Shown piece after piece: positions 44,858 to 55,894 of a DNA stretch of 64,000 nucleotides (the first letter of the stretch is position 1; the number at the start of each line of letters is the position of its first letter). Origin of the DNA: Hygrophila difformis (Eukaryota; Streptophyta; Magnoliopsida; Lamiales; Acanthaceae); NCBI GenBank assembly GCA_030278955.1, contig JAOANR010000014.1:40003453-40067452 (forward strand), read 5' to 3'. Position numbers and translations under genes: made by a program. Below the pieces are notes generated by a model. It was not told the DNA's origin and did no database searches. It worked only from the letters and a program-made list of their open reading frames with translations.

Positions 44858-47542
44858 ACCCTTGCTATGTTTTCATGTATAGATATTCCCGGGGAGGACG
44901 CAGAGCCTGAGCACGATGTGGGGTTTGGGGATGAGTGATCTACCTAGGGATGCATTAGCATGTTGTGGACTTATGTGCTTGTCTTGAATAATATGCTATG
45001 ACTCTATTACCTTGTCTCGTACTGCTTGTGGTACCGATCGGTACATTATGTTCTGTCTTGTGTGTTACTTAATATCTCTGACAGGTTGAGATGAGACTGT
45101 TATGTCGACTGGTAAGTCGCATGAATAAGGCTTGTAAGCCGGATTTCTGTTATGATGAGAGGTTTCCTTTCTGGATTTGTATTATGATTCATTGGCTTCC
45201 TGTTACTTGGCTACGTGTTATTGATCTTAAATTGATTGGCCAACAGTTTAAGAGAGGTAACACGGCAGTGACGTCACAGAAATTTGGTTTTAAATTTTTG
45301 GGGCGTTACATTTTTCTATTTATATTTTATTTGCATAAAAAATTAAATTATACTTTGGTATATGTATTATGAAAAAAATTAAAAATTTATTTCGTATATC
45401 ATTTTGAAAAAATAATGTTTTCATAAATATATTAAAATAATAACATCTATCATTTTAAATTAATCGAGTTAATATTAGTTTGTATTAAAAAAAAATTAAT
45501 ACCCGTGCGCGGAGCGCGGGTGAAAAATCTAGTACTATAATAAATCCTGGAACCATATTTTATTGTGCTGTCTATATTACCCTTTTAAGTTATAATTAAT
45601 CTCTATATAAAAAGTATATATTATATGTTCAAACAGTAATTTAATCTCAAAGATATGCATATCTATCATAAAGATACATATCAAAGGTCTATAAGGTAAA
45701 ATCACTTTATCCTAGAATTCAATGACCGTAGGATTGCAATCTATTGATCTCCACTTAAATCCCGCAACTATATTTTTATTGTGCTGCCTATATTAACTTT
45801 TTAAGTTTTAATTAATCTCTTTATAATTAATCTGTTCATAAGAATTATATATTACGTGTTCAAACACTAATTTTATCTTAAAGATATACATATCTATTAT
45901 AAAGATACATATCAAAATAAAATCAATACTATTTTCACTAAAAATATTTAGGAGTACTAAATTTTAACTTTTTATTGAAAAAATAATTTTGAAAAAATAC
46001 ATAATATAGAAAAAAAAGTACTCCATCAGTAAGAAAATTTCAGTATACTATTTTATGCACATAAAATTAATATCATGATAATTTATATTTTATATATTTT
46101 TATTAATCATTAAACTACATATATATTATATTGTTAATATTGATATCATATCATATTATATTTCAATATTCATATTAATATATCCAATCAACATAATTTT
46201 TGCAGGTGATTAAGAGTGCATTAAAAGGCGAAAGTTTTAATATAATTATTTTGATTGTAATTATATCAAGCATCATCAATATCAATCAATCAATATTATA
46301 ATAAATCCTGAAACCATATTTTTATTGTGCTGACTACGTTGCCCTTTTAAGTTAATCTCTTTAAAAAATATATATTGTGGGTTAAAACAGTAATTTTAAC
46401 TCAAATATATGCATATCTATCATAAAAATACATATCAAAGGTTTAGAAGGTAAAATCACTTCATCCTAAAATTCAATAACCGTTGGATTTCAATCTATTG
46501 ATCTCTATCTAAATTCTGTAATCATATTTTTATTGTGCTGCCTATATTAACCTTTTAATTTATAAGTATTATCTTTATAAGAATTATATATTATGGGCTC
46601 AAACAGTAATTTTATTTTAAAGATATGCATGTCTATTATAAAATACATAGCAAAGTAAAATCATATACTATTTTCACAAAAAATATTTAGGAGTACTAAA
46701 ATTTAACTTTTTATTGAAAAAATAATTTTGAAAAACTACATAATATTAAAAAAAAAAAAATTAAGTACTCCATCAGTAAGAAAATTTCAACATACTATTT
46801 TGTGTACATAAAATTAGTATCATGATAATTTATATCTTTGATATATTTTTATTAGTCATTAATCTATACTTCATATGTTATATTATTAATATTGATAATA
46901 TCATATTATATTTCACTATTTATATTATTATATACAATTAACTTAATTTTTGCGGGTGATTAAGAGTGAGTTATAAAAGCGAAAGTTTTAATGTATTTAA
47001 TCATTTTAATTATATATATAATATTTATAATTACGAGAGGTGGTAACTGGTATTCTTAATGAATTAATTTTTCTATTGATATTTTCTTTGCATAAAAATT
47101 TGAATTTGTGCTTTGGTATTTATTATGAAATATATTTAAAAATTTGTTTTTTTTTTCATTTTGAAAAAGAAAATGATAATAGAAATTATATTCTATAAAT
47201 TTTATTACATAAATATATTAAAATAATATCATCTATTAATTTAAATTTATTGAATTAATATTAGTTTGTATTAAAAAAAAATTAATATCCGTACACTGAA
47301 TCCGTGCGCGGAGCGTGGGAGAAAAATTTAGTAAAAATTAAGCGTGGTTCGGTCAACGGTGTGGGTAGAAGAACAGGAAACGAGGATTAATGGAACTAGG
47401 ATAGGATTTATTAGTTTCAAAATTAAGAAAACGCGACAGTACAATATTTATTGGTGGTTGAAGAACGAATCAATTCCGTAGATGTTACTCGTACTTATTA
47501 CTAATAGTCACCGGTTATCAATCCATGTTGTCTATATATATA

Positions 47543-47575
47543 CTAGGAAAATACGCTGTTCTACGCACAGCATAT
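47543..47575 (-). mobile_element. Helitron 3' terminal hairpin and CTAG
   Basis: The stem-loop occupies about 47549-47575 (stem GCTGT/ACAGC plus outer A-T pairs), followed on the minus strand by CTAG at 47546-47543. Confidence 0.78.
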
Positions 47576-47984
47576 TTGCACGTACAGCTGCCCATAGCAA
47601 AAGAAGAAACAAGTGTAAGTGAATAAAAGTGAGTTAAAGATAACCAATTGATTTGATAGGTCAAGGTAGCTAATTCCATATTTTTTGATGCATGCATTTC
47701 ATACTTTCTTTCTGAATAAGGTAGCTAATTCCATATTTTTTTTATGCATATGCATTTAATTAATCTTTGATGCACGAATCTAAATGAAAACTAATAATAT
47801 TAACCATATGTTATTAAAACTTTTAAATTTAGAAAATGATAATCATTTCATCTGAAAATATCCAATCTATGCGTATTTTTAGACTTACGTTAATGAATAT
47901 TAAATGCATACGGAAACTGCTGCGAAGGAGGCGCAAGCATCGTTGAAGAAGTCACTAAAGGGGTAAAATCAAAGTAATAGCAAA

Positions 47985-48900
47985 ATTAAACAAAAGGACA
48001 GAAATGGAAGGAGAAAACCCATTACCAGGCAAGCCAAAACCACTGGTGGCAGAAAACCATTACCAACTCCAGGGGAAAAGTTCACTTTATCCAAGGCGCC
48101 ACTCATTCTAAATGATGAACTTGAAGAGGGAACATCAAAGATAGACTGATTTACCATCACCTATTCTTTTCTCCTATCCATTTCCATGATGATCTATAAA
48201 CAGCATAAACTTGCAACTCCAATTGAATCTGAACAAAATAGAAACTGCAGTTAAAATATCGAAAAAAAAATAAATGCTAAAATTTGATAAGTGTTACACT
48301 GCAAGCGCTTTGGATGCCAGGATGATAGTATTAATGGAGATATCCAGGATAGCAGCAAACAATATGAACGACAAGCAAAAAAAATGTCATAAATGAATAA
48401 CACAAAAGGATAGATCAGGCACAATTTGATAGCAAAGGAAGTCAGAAAAAATCATTACAATATGCCTTTGCTTATTATACAATATAGATTTGTGCCAAAT
48501 ACAGACTCCATCCCATGTTGATTGACAGCATGTTGATGTCCTCAAATTCCCAATGCAGGTGGAATTATGGTGTACAACATTCATTAACATAAGTTAATCA
48601 ATATCATTAAAATAGAATCATCAAAAAGTGATATGACTAATCAGGAAGGATGGATAACAGAATCAGCCGCCAAGTTACTTTCTATGCACAGAAAATATCT
48701 TACCTCATTTGATTGACCTGTATTCATAGACGATCTTCTGTCAAGAAAAAACTGTTGTGTCTGTCCTGAAAAGTCCAAAATTTGCAACTACAGATTATTA
48801 AGTTAGCAAACTATGTTCTCAAGAGAAAACCACAGTGATATAATAATAGCGATTGTTGCTCACCATCTCAGGCTGGACAAAAAATATCCTGCAAACTCTG
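47985..48900 (-). pseudogene. Exon-like captured sequence, family not recognised
   Basis: Candidate exons on the minus strand have GT-AG borders. One is QTQQFFLDRRSSMNTGQSNE (about 48768-48706, donor GTAAGA). A second begins at about 48228 with IQLELQVYAVYRSSWKW after a TTTTGTTCAG acceptor. A third open block is MVNQSIFDVPSSSSSFRMSG (about 48160-48100). They may belong to one further captured gene near the 3' end of the Helitron. I cannot name a family. Confidence 0.4.
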
Positions 48901-49201
48901 CTGAAGTCTCCAGCTTCATTGTCCTTTAGTTTTCAACACATATAATGCCAAAATGAAAAATATGAACTTGGAAACCCATAACTGAACAATTCAGTGTGTC
49001 ATGAAATTTGGGATATATACAAGTAAAAGACTGAGGAAGAAAATCATAGATTTTGCTATTAATTTCTTAAGATGTGATGATATGCAATGTCGTAATTTAC
49101 TAAATAGTTAGGCAGTCAACATTCTTTTCAAACTAAGCACTTTTACTTTGTTTGAATCTAGTTGATTGACATTTCGGTAGCGCACACCACATTAAATACT
49201 A

Positions 49202-49460
49202 CTCCCTCCGTCCCATTTAACTTGTCTTGTTTGACTTTTGCACACAATCCAATGCACTTTTTCAATCGTTAATATCTCAAAATATATACAATGAAAAATT
49301 ATGTAAAATATATATTCTAAAACTACATGATCATACGATTCTAACAAGACCCAAATCGATTATTTTTTCCAAATATATACTTACAATAACATTGAGTCAA
49401 CGGAGAACAATGAACAGTGTCAAAAAGTCAAACAAGACGCATTAAGTGGGACGGAGGGAG
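49202..49460. mobile_element. Stowaway-like MITE (259 bp) nested in the Helitron
   Basis: Ends CTCCCTCCGTCCC and GGGACGGAGGGAG are perfect inverted repeats flanked by TA. It is near-identical in plan to 11502-11760. Its intact ends suggest it is younger than that copy. Confidence 0.93.
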
Positions 49461-49955
49461 TACTTATATAAATCGTCACTATGATTTATAAACTACAATT
49501 CAAATTCAACTGAGTGCATCAATGATATTTTATGATGTCAATAAAAATACCAAAATCGGAAAAAAAAAAAAAGAAAAAGAAAAAAGGGTACTATATGAAG
49601 TTATGAAAATAGAATTGAGATTGGTCTCGAGCCAATAATTACGTAATGAAGTTATGGCTTTGCACGTGTAAAGTCTTGCACCATGTTGACATCAAACTAT
49701 GATGGTTCTGATGGAGCTTATGGCAAAAGCTTGGATTATAGTTATACTGGACTAATTTTTAACTCATATGTCCTCGTTGTTGTTAGCTAGCCTCAAATAA
49801 CATTTCACTCATATATACCACAATTACTTTCAGGAGGTAGCGCTCAAAGAAACTGATCAAAAAGATTACCATATATGAAAGTAATACGACACAGCCGGCT
49901 TGGTAAAAATAAAGATAGAGTAAAAGACCAAAGGAAATAGAAAAGAGCAGTACAC

Positions 49956-50078
49956 CTGTATGTTAACTGTGTCATTCACGACAAATTTTTGCTCCATAAG
50001 AACTACATCAAAATATTTTCTTAGTTGACCTTCAATCATTTTATCTATGGCCATCTGAAACTTCCCTGTACTCTCAGC
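49956..50078 (-). pseudogene. Captured EF-Ts exon
   Basis: An exon of 41 codons has an AG acceptor (TTTTCAG before 50078) and a GT donor (GTGTAC after 49956). It encodes ESTGKFQMAIDKMIEGQLRK and MEQKFVVNDTVNIQ, matching the C-terminal part of bacterial-type elongation factor Ts. In plants this is nuclear-encoded and acts in mitochondria or plastids, regenerating EF-Tu-GTP. It is open throughout, but neighbouring EF-Ts exons are not seen. It follows the Cactin fragment in the chimera. Confidence 0.78.
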
Positions 50079-50824
50079 CTGAAAAGATTGCAACAAATAG
50101 CCTGAATTGAAGTTCGACATAGCTGAAAAAGAATATTGAACAAAGAGAATCTGGAAAGGGAAAAAAAACAAAACAAAAAAAAAAACAAAACAAAAAACAG
50201 ACAAACAAACTGGAACCCTGGGAAAGCTCTCAAACCCAAGAAAAGCTCCATAACTTAATAGGGGACATGTTTGACTTAAAGTAAACATGCAATACTGTAG
50301 TAAATAATAATCAAGTTATTATTGTACAGATAAGAAAACAAAGAAAGAAACAGCACATATTTCCCAGGTTAACCTAGCGCATAAAACAGTGATCAAATCA
50401 ATCTTTCCGTACTTGAGACCTTGTACAAATAAGGAAAAGCTGTAGAAAACCAAGCTCAAAATAATCTGAACAAAGCACATTGCTACTTAATATGTGGTTT
50501 AAGTCCCAATTCAACAATTCGAAATCAGAAGTGCACCAGAACAGTAGATAGGTGAGAGCAATTACATAAACCAATCTGATTAACAAAATACACAGTCAAC
50601 CCATTAGCTACTAAGCATGCTACTTGATTCACAGAGAAGTGCGTAAACTCTTTTGTACATCACAAATAAACTACAACAAAGTAAATATTATTATTTATTT
50701 GTTAGAATAATAAATTCTCCGTATATTTTTAAAACATATGCACAATTTGTTAGGGACATTAATTGTCTTCTCTATATTAAGATTGAGATTCATAAAGCAA
50801 CGGCCATAGAGTACAGTACATTAC

Positions 50825-51465
50825 CAAAATAACTTTGTCCTCTTAAGGGTCAATTGCATCTTCATCTTCATCACCATTCTGCAACAATTTTTTGGAATAT
50901 GATCCGGCTAGTTCTTCTTCTTCTTCTTGAACCTCCGCATCCATCACCGGTAATGGAGAGAGATTGTCAGTTGACAACTAACCCATCCATAAATCTAGGA
51001 AGGCAGGAAATGCAAATCGCTTTCCAACAAAACATACCCTCTGTATCAGGAACAGAATCATGCTCAACAAGCTCAGATGTGCCCTCCATCTTGTCATCTT
51101 CACCATCAGAAGGAGCCTCAAGGTGTCTCAAATGCTTGTGTAGCATCTTGGCATGAATTTCCTTCAAGCAAGCCTGCAGAAGTTTTGTATGCAAAATCAT
51201 CTCAGCAACCTCCATTTGCAAATGCCAGAAGCTAATGATTCAAATTACCTTAGCTTTGTATATATGAAGACATTTAAGAACAACTTCCTAATATTCAACC
51301 ACCTTGGCAGTCCCAAATTGCATTTGTGACTCAATCTGGGACTGGAGTTCCTTTAGTTCACGATATACCTTTCTTTGTAAAAGACTTTTCACATCTGCTT
51401 CAATGCTTAAATGCAAGCCTCTTTCTTCACAAGCCATCTCTGGTGGAAGTTGATCTCCAGATAGG
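50825..51465 (-). pseudogene. Captured Cactin fragment
   Basis: The first exon (to 51249) encodes LSIEADVKSLLQRKVYREL, LQSQIESQMQFGTAKVVEY and LHIYKAK, then GT. The next (from 51173) encodes ACLKEIHAKMLHKHLRHLE and SDGEDDKMEG. A later block holds QEEEEELAGSY and GDEDEDAIDP, with a donor at 50825. This is the middle of Cactin, a conserved spliceosome-associated protein. The Trp codon after KVVEY is TAG, and the Glu after AIDP is TAA, so it is doubly interrupted. The conserved C-terminal Cactin domain is absent. Confidence 0.82.
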
Positions 51466-52156
51466 CAAAAACTTATAAAGAAACAATGGCATTACATTGC
51501 ACAGTTAGACTGAAAGAAAAATCCCAGCTTTAACATTCCAAAAGGTCAATAAATTGACAATACCAGTAGCATGCAAACAGATAATGGACAATAGGATATC
51601 ACACAGGGGGAAAAAAAGAAAAAGAAAAAAAAAAGTAAGGTCATAGCACTTTCATTCAATGGTAGTAACTTCAACAGTGAGAAACCTACATTACTACTGA
51701 GGCATTATCAAGTAGTATAAATTAGTGCATTTCAAGAAAATATGCTTTTCATGCAGACTAATAAATCACCAGAGATATACCAGTCAATATTGTATCCAAA
51801 GTTTGAAACTGAACAAGTGTAACTGCATGAAAGAACACAACCAAGAAGCATACATAAAAAAAATTCAACTTGTGGTCTCTAGGATGTTTGGAATACAGGT
51901 GGGGGAGCACAAGGGGTCCAGTGTTGATAAACAGGAAACAGATAGAACAATTTAAGTCCATACGTACTGGAACAAAAGAGGGTAGAGTGAGAGAATTGAA
52001 TGGCATGAATAGTTATTACCAATCTAAAGCGAAGTTGTCAATATTTTAAACAAACATTCTTTGCATATTAACTTATTAAGCGCATAATTTGAGAGAGCAT
52101 GGGCAATTGAAACCTTAAAACTATTATGTATTCAGGGTGTAAAAATGAAATACTCA

Positions 52157-52335
52157 CAGCAGCACGGGCTGAATCGTTGGGATCCTATGAGATCGAGGTA
52201 GCAGCCCTTTTTTGCATCCTTAAAAAATGCATTCAGCAGTGGGACAAGTGGGAATTTGTCAGCAAGGCCGACTTCATATGTAAAATGTACAACATCAACC
52301 TGTTGTCCCTTTCCAATTAGTTCTTCGATCATATC
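52157..52335 (-). pseudogene. Captured FRIGIDA-like fragment
   Basis: One exon part reads MIEELIGKGQQVDVVHF, EVGLADKFPLVPLLNAFFKD and AKK, the core of the FRIGIDA domain found in FRI and FRL proteins (flowering-time regulators and their relatives). An extra G then shifts the frame. In the shifted frame the family's SIS-Glu-DPNDSARAA continuation follows, with TAG in place of the Glu codon, up to a GTGAGT donor at 52157. So there are two lesions in under 60 bp. It lies between the ARABIDILLO and Cactin pieces. Confidence 0.75.
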
Positions 52336-52790
52336 TGCCCAATAGGCATTGAACTGTACTGATGCACTCTTGCAAATTGCTGTTTGACAAGCTTAATTCA
52401 TACAAAAAGTATATCCAAATAACACTATGCAGAATAATCTGGAAATGATAATAATCGCTAAAACACGAGACTACAGAAACATAGGCTTGTGCCTGGAAAG
52501 ACACGAGACTATAACCAAAACATTTGGTGCTCAGTGTTGCAATCATAGATATTTTGGCTGTTAGTTCTTTTACAAAGACATCAAAGTCTATGACCGAATC
52601 ACCTAATGGTGATTCACATCAGGGCTAGAGGAAAGAAACTAAAAAAGTAACAAAAGAGAGTATGATGCCAACCAGTTAATCAAGGTGGGGAATAGCCAAA
52701 GTGCTTGATCAATAATAGTCCAAATAAACAATGTTGCTCAACAAATATCAAACATTTATTCTTTATGACTCTATTATGGAATAATCTAAC

Positions 52791-54901
52791 CTGCTCTTGG
52801 ATTCCTGCCATGTTGCTAGTTTGAGCTAGTGTAACTAAGGCATGCACACCACCAACAGAAGCGATTTCCAGACTGCATTTCTCATCAGCAGCCAAATTGG
52901 CCAATGCACCAGCAGCACGCTCCTATAATGAATCAAAGATACAACAAACAGAGACTCAAAATGTTACAGTAGAGGGAGTTCAATTCCAGGAAACATAGGG
53001 TATAGGATACAGGTGCACATGCCCTGTGGTTCATACCAGTACTTTTTGTCCAATGTTCAAATTTGACCATTTCACGACAACATCAACTAAAGCCTTCAAT
53101 CCGCCAGCTTCCAAAATGACATCCTAGTGTATTTTGTTTATCAAATTTTCTGAAGATTTAGTGGGAAATGATATGAAATTGAAATGTAAAGCATAAGTAG
53201 TAAAGAGAACCTTATTCTCTTCTCCAACGGAGAGGTTCCAAAGCCCTCCAGCAGCCTCTTCAACGACCAATCTGTGCACCTACAAGAACATGGGCTCCAC
53301 CTTTATTTGCCACAATTTTGGCAACATTAGGATCCACGCATAAGTTTGCTAAGGCCTACACACAAAAATAATGAGTTTAAACAATTCCAGTATGAAATAC
53401 GTGATCAACAATAACATACGCCGCGAGATGTTATGTTTAAACCATTTTACCCTTGCAACAAGATTACAAAATGTTGGCGATAAGTAAATTGTATAAAGAT
53501 GCAGAAAACAGATTCAATCAAGCACCAATTCCAGATATCTTACTTTAGCAGCCTCTGCCTGAAGCCCCACCCTCCATGACCTAGCAAGGACGAGGAGAAG
53601 GCTTATGCCACCATCTCGCACAACTGCCTCAGCCTTTCTGGTGTCTATACTGGCACTTTCTTCATCAAGCACAACAAAACTGGAAAGTGCTGCAGCAGCT
53701 CTTTCTTGAATTTCCACCAGGGGACTTTGAAGGAAACTAAGCAATAAAGTTGAGCCTTGGTTGAGCCAGAAATTACCGAAACCTGGGGGGCCATTTTCAG
53801 CAGCATGTAGAAGGGAAGCAGATATTATTGATTCTACCCATGTAATGTTCTCACAAGTTTCTTTTTCCAGAGCTTTAGAATTCCGCCATGCAAGGAAAAC
53901 GTTCTGAATATTCTTTGGTGCATCACCAAACAAGGTAGCTAGTCCCTTCAAAATATTCGTGGACATGGCCAGTATCACTTGAACTCTGAGCTTTTTATCA
54001 GACGCAAAACTGTGATCCAACTCAATTGACGGACAACCAAATGCACATAGTACCTTCAAACTGCGGCACCATAAAAATAGATTGGAAACAACAGTAGGTG
54101 TGATATATGTTCTGCAGACATCTAGGGCTATCAGATTTGGAAGCTTACTCCATTGTTCTGGAACCACATCCCAATTTATAATTGTTGTCCCATCAACTGA
54201 GAGGAAGCGAAGAGATGCAACATTAGCCAGAGCTGTCTCATCCACTCTTTGGCAGTTAAGGAACGCAATATCTGTCAAATTTGGGCAATTCTTTGCCAGA
54301 GCATTGATTGCACTTGCATCCACTTCTCTAATGCCTACCAGACAAAGTTTCTGCAGGTTTGGACAACAAATTGCAATTGCTTTCACAACATTACTGCTGA
54401 TTCTTTCACAATCTTCCCCAAGATAAATGGACTCCAATGCCTCATGCCGCGCTACAAGCACTGAAAGCATAGCATCAGTCATTTTCCGGCAACGGTCACC
54501 ACTAATCTTACGTAAATTCCTAGCTTGAAGATTTATGACAGCAGATGCAGATTCATGACCACGGAACTGAAGTTGCTCAAGTTTGTCACACCGAGAGGCA
54601 AGTGAAGAGGCAGCTGTAGCATCAATCTTTTGGAACCGCAAATCCAGTTCTTTCCATAGACATGGACTTTTACCCACACTCCAAAATGTCCGACAGGTGG
54701 ATGAAAAGCTTGCTCGGTCCCGGTAGTTCAGACATGAGAAAATCTGAATTATTGTATCATCGGGCAAGCTTGCCTAATTAACCATCCCTTTTTCATCCAA
54801 AGTCACATTTTCAATCTCAGTACCAGTCATTTCACTCATTTCACTTCTGCCCTTCGTTACAACCCTCCTCCTAGTCCTCCTATTCTTCATTGACTCCTTT
54901 T
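52791..54901 (-). pseudogene. Captured 5' two-thirds of an ARABIDILLO F-box/armadillo gene
   Basis: Four exons have GT-AG borders: 54901-53544 (ATG at 54890), 53355-53211, 53123-53037 and 52922-52791. Domains are a basic N-terminus, F-box (SLPDDTIIQIFSCLNYRDRA), leucine-rich repeats (NLQKLCLVGIREVDASAINA), then armadillo repeats (ERAAGALANLAADEKCSLEI). ARABIDILLO proteins promote lateral root branching and are about 900 residues long; this piece stops near residue 575 at IQEQ. Two lesions are visible. Codon 39 is TAG where the family has Trp before the F-box. Exon 2 lacks about 14 nt between HVLV and VHRLVVEEAAGGLWNLS, shifting the frame into TGA. The rest of the gene is replaced by unrelated fragments. 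Confidence 0.88.
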
Positions 54902-55339
54902 CTGCAAAGAATCACCGCCCCAAAAGTAGTGATGCACAAAATCACCAAAATCCTATTGACGAATCACCAAGAGGAATATCAATACATAAAGCAAAAGTCT
55001 TTCTCCAAACTGCCTTGTGAGTGACCAACGCCTAGAAAACCATTCCGGAATCAATCCGTTTTGGAAGAAACCCACAGAAACCAACAACGACGGCGCCACA
55101 CAAAATAATCCGTTTTGGAAGAAACCCTCCAATAAAAACTGTAATTCAGAATTCAATATCACCTCAACCCAAAAGCCCAAGACGACTACAACCGACAAAA
55201 AAGGAAACGGCGCAGGGAATTTGAGTGCTTTCTCAAATAACCCTATTTCGAAAATCCTTCAAAAAATTTACCAAGGAGTTCCATATGTACAGCCAAGAAC
55301 GAATAAATAATCTGAACAAAATACACTACCTCGCCTGAT

Positions 55340-55894
55340 GTTTCCAGTTCGCATTCGTGGATGTGGCAGCTCTTGGTGTCGACAGAAAAGCAGAAGGACA
55401 CGAGCGGCGTCCTGTCGGAGAAATCTCTAGGGTAGGAACCCTAGCGTCAGTAGCGGCTCAGCGATGGTGGCGTACGGTGGCGGGCGCGGCGGGCGGCAGG
55501 CAAAGGGAGGGCTGGGCGTGGTGGCAGCGAGCGGGAGAGAGAGAGAGACAACAGAGAGGCGCCGCTGGTGCCACGGGCAGGCGGCGCTGGAGGAAAGAGG
55601 ACGGCGGCGGCGCTGCGAGGGGCGGAAGAGAGGGCAAGGTCGGCGGCGGTGCTTAGGGCAGAGCAGAAGTGCGGCGAGAACGGTGGTGCGTGAGAGGCGT
55701 GACAGAGATGAATGGAGAAAGCGGAGCGCTATACAGAGAAGTGGCAAGAAGAGAAATGGAAACGAAGGGCAACACAGATGTATAAAGAGAAATCTAATCC
55801 AACGGTGGTAATTTCAATTCAATGTTAATCCAACGGTCAATAATGGAATTCCATTTGGTTTGTTTTGGAACTACTGCTCTTATATAGTAGTAGA
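55340..55894 (-). promoter_or_regulatory. 5' region of the Helitron: promoter/5' leader-like sequence
   Basis: On the minus strand a TCTTTATACATC TATA-like element (about 55790-55780) is followed by a pyrimidine-rich, then GC-rich, leader to about 55340. The long ORFs here on both strands are low-complexity Arg/Gly or Pro/Ser products. The 55017-55310 stretch has two NPFWKKP-coding duplicates on the plus strand and behaves like intron. This segment may be the first (untranslated) exon and promoter of the captured ARABIDILLO gene, or of another gene. Confidence 0.45.

Larger units (their letters stand above)
42846..45310 (+). mobile_element. Solo LTR of the B family (2465 bp)
   Basis: Starts TGTAACACCCCGATTTAATT and ends GGGGCGTTACA; TTTTT flanks both sides. 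The order of landmarks matches the B LTR in sense orientation: GC-rich island (43670-43830), core motif (44665-44697), hairpin (44843-44857) and the ATATTCCCGGGGAGGACGC block. It is clearly more diverged than the two B LTRs are from each other, so it is an older insertion reduced by LTR recombination. Confidence 0.9.
42086..47331 (+). mobile_element. AT-rich Helitron-derived repeat cluster
   Basis: At least three related blocks repeat the order TACTATAATAAATCCTGG (lead), AAAGATATGCATATCTATCA, 'atcaaaggtct', 'ttaggagtacta' and a GC hairpin plus CTAG end. Ends are seen at 45502-45532 (hairpin CCCGTGCGCGGAGCGCGGG, then CTAG) and, mutated to TTAG, at 47303-47331. One block is interrupted by the solo LTR at 42846-45310. 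No coding capacity remains. Confidence 0.65.
47543..55894 (-). mobile_element. Gene-capturing Helitron (about 8.35 kb)
   Basis: Read on the minus strand, the 5' end is TCTACTACTATATAAGAG (from 55894), preceded by A. The 3' end is CTAG (47546-47543) followed by T, so insertion was between A and T with no target duplication. A 10-bp stem (AATACGCTGT paired with ACAGCATATT, one mismatch) lies just before the CTAG. No RepHel protein is encoded, so it is non-autonomous. The interior holds fragments of ARABIDILLO, FRIGIDA-like, Cactin and EF-Ts genes plus exon-like sequence, all on the minus strand, introns included. Fragments collected in the Helitron's own direction are typical of chimeric plant Helitrons. 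Confidence 0.82.

Noticed and set aside
49227..49445. ORF of 72 codons at 49227-49445
   Set aside because: It lies entirely within the Stowaway-like MITE.
55017..55310. Plus-strand ORF with two NPFWKKP repeats
   Set aside because: It results from a short direct duplication in what looks like the first intron of the captured ARABIDILLO gene. No family resemblance.
55357..55811. Long ORFs on both strands encoding Arg/Gly-rich or Pro/Ser-rich proteins
   Set aside because: They come from a GC-rich leader-like sequence, have no domain, and overlap each other in several frames.
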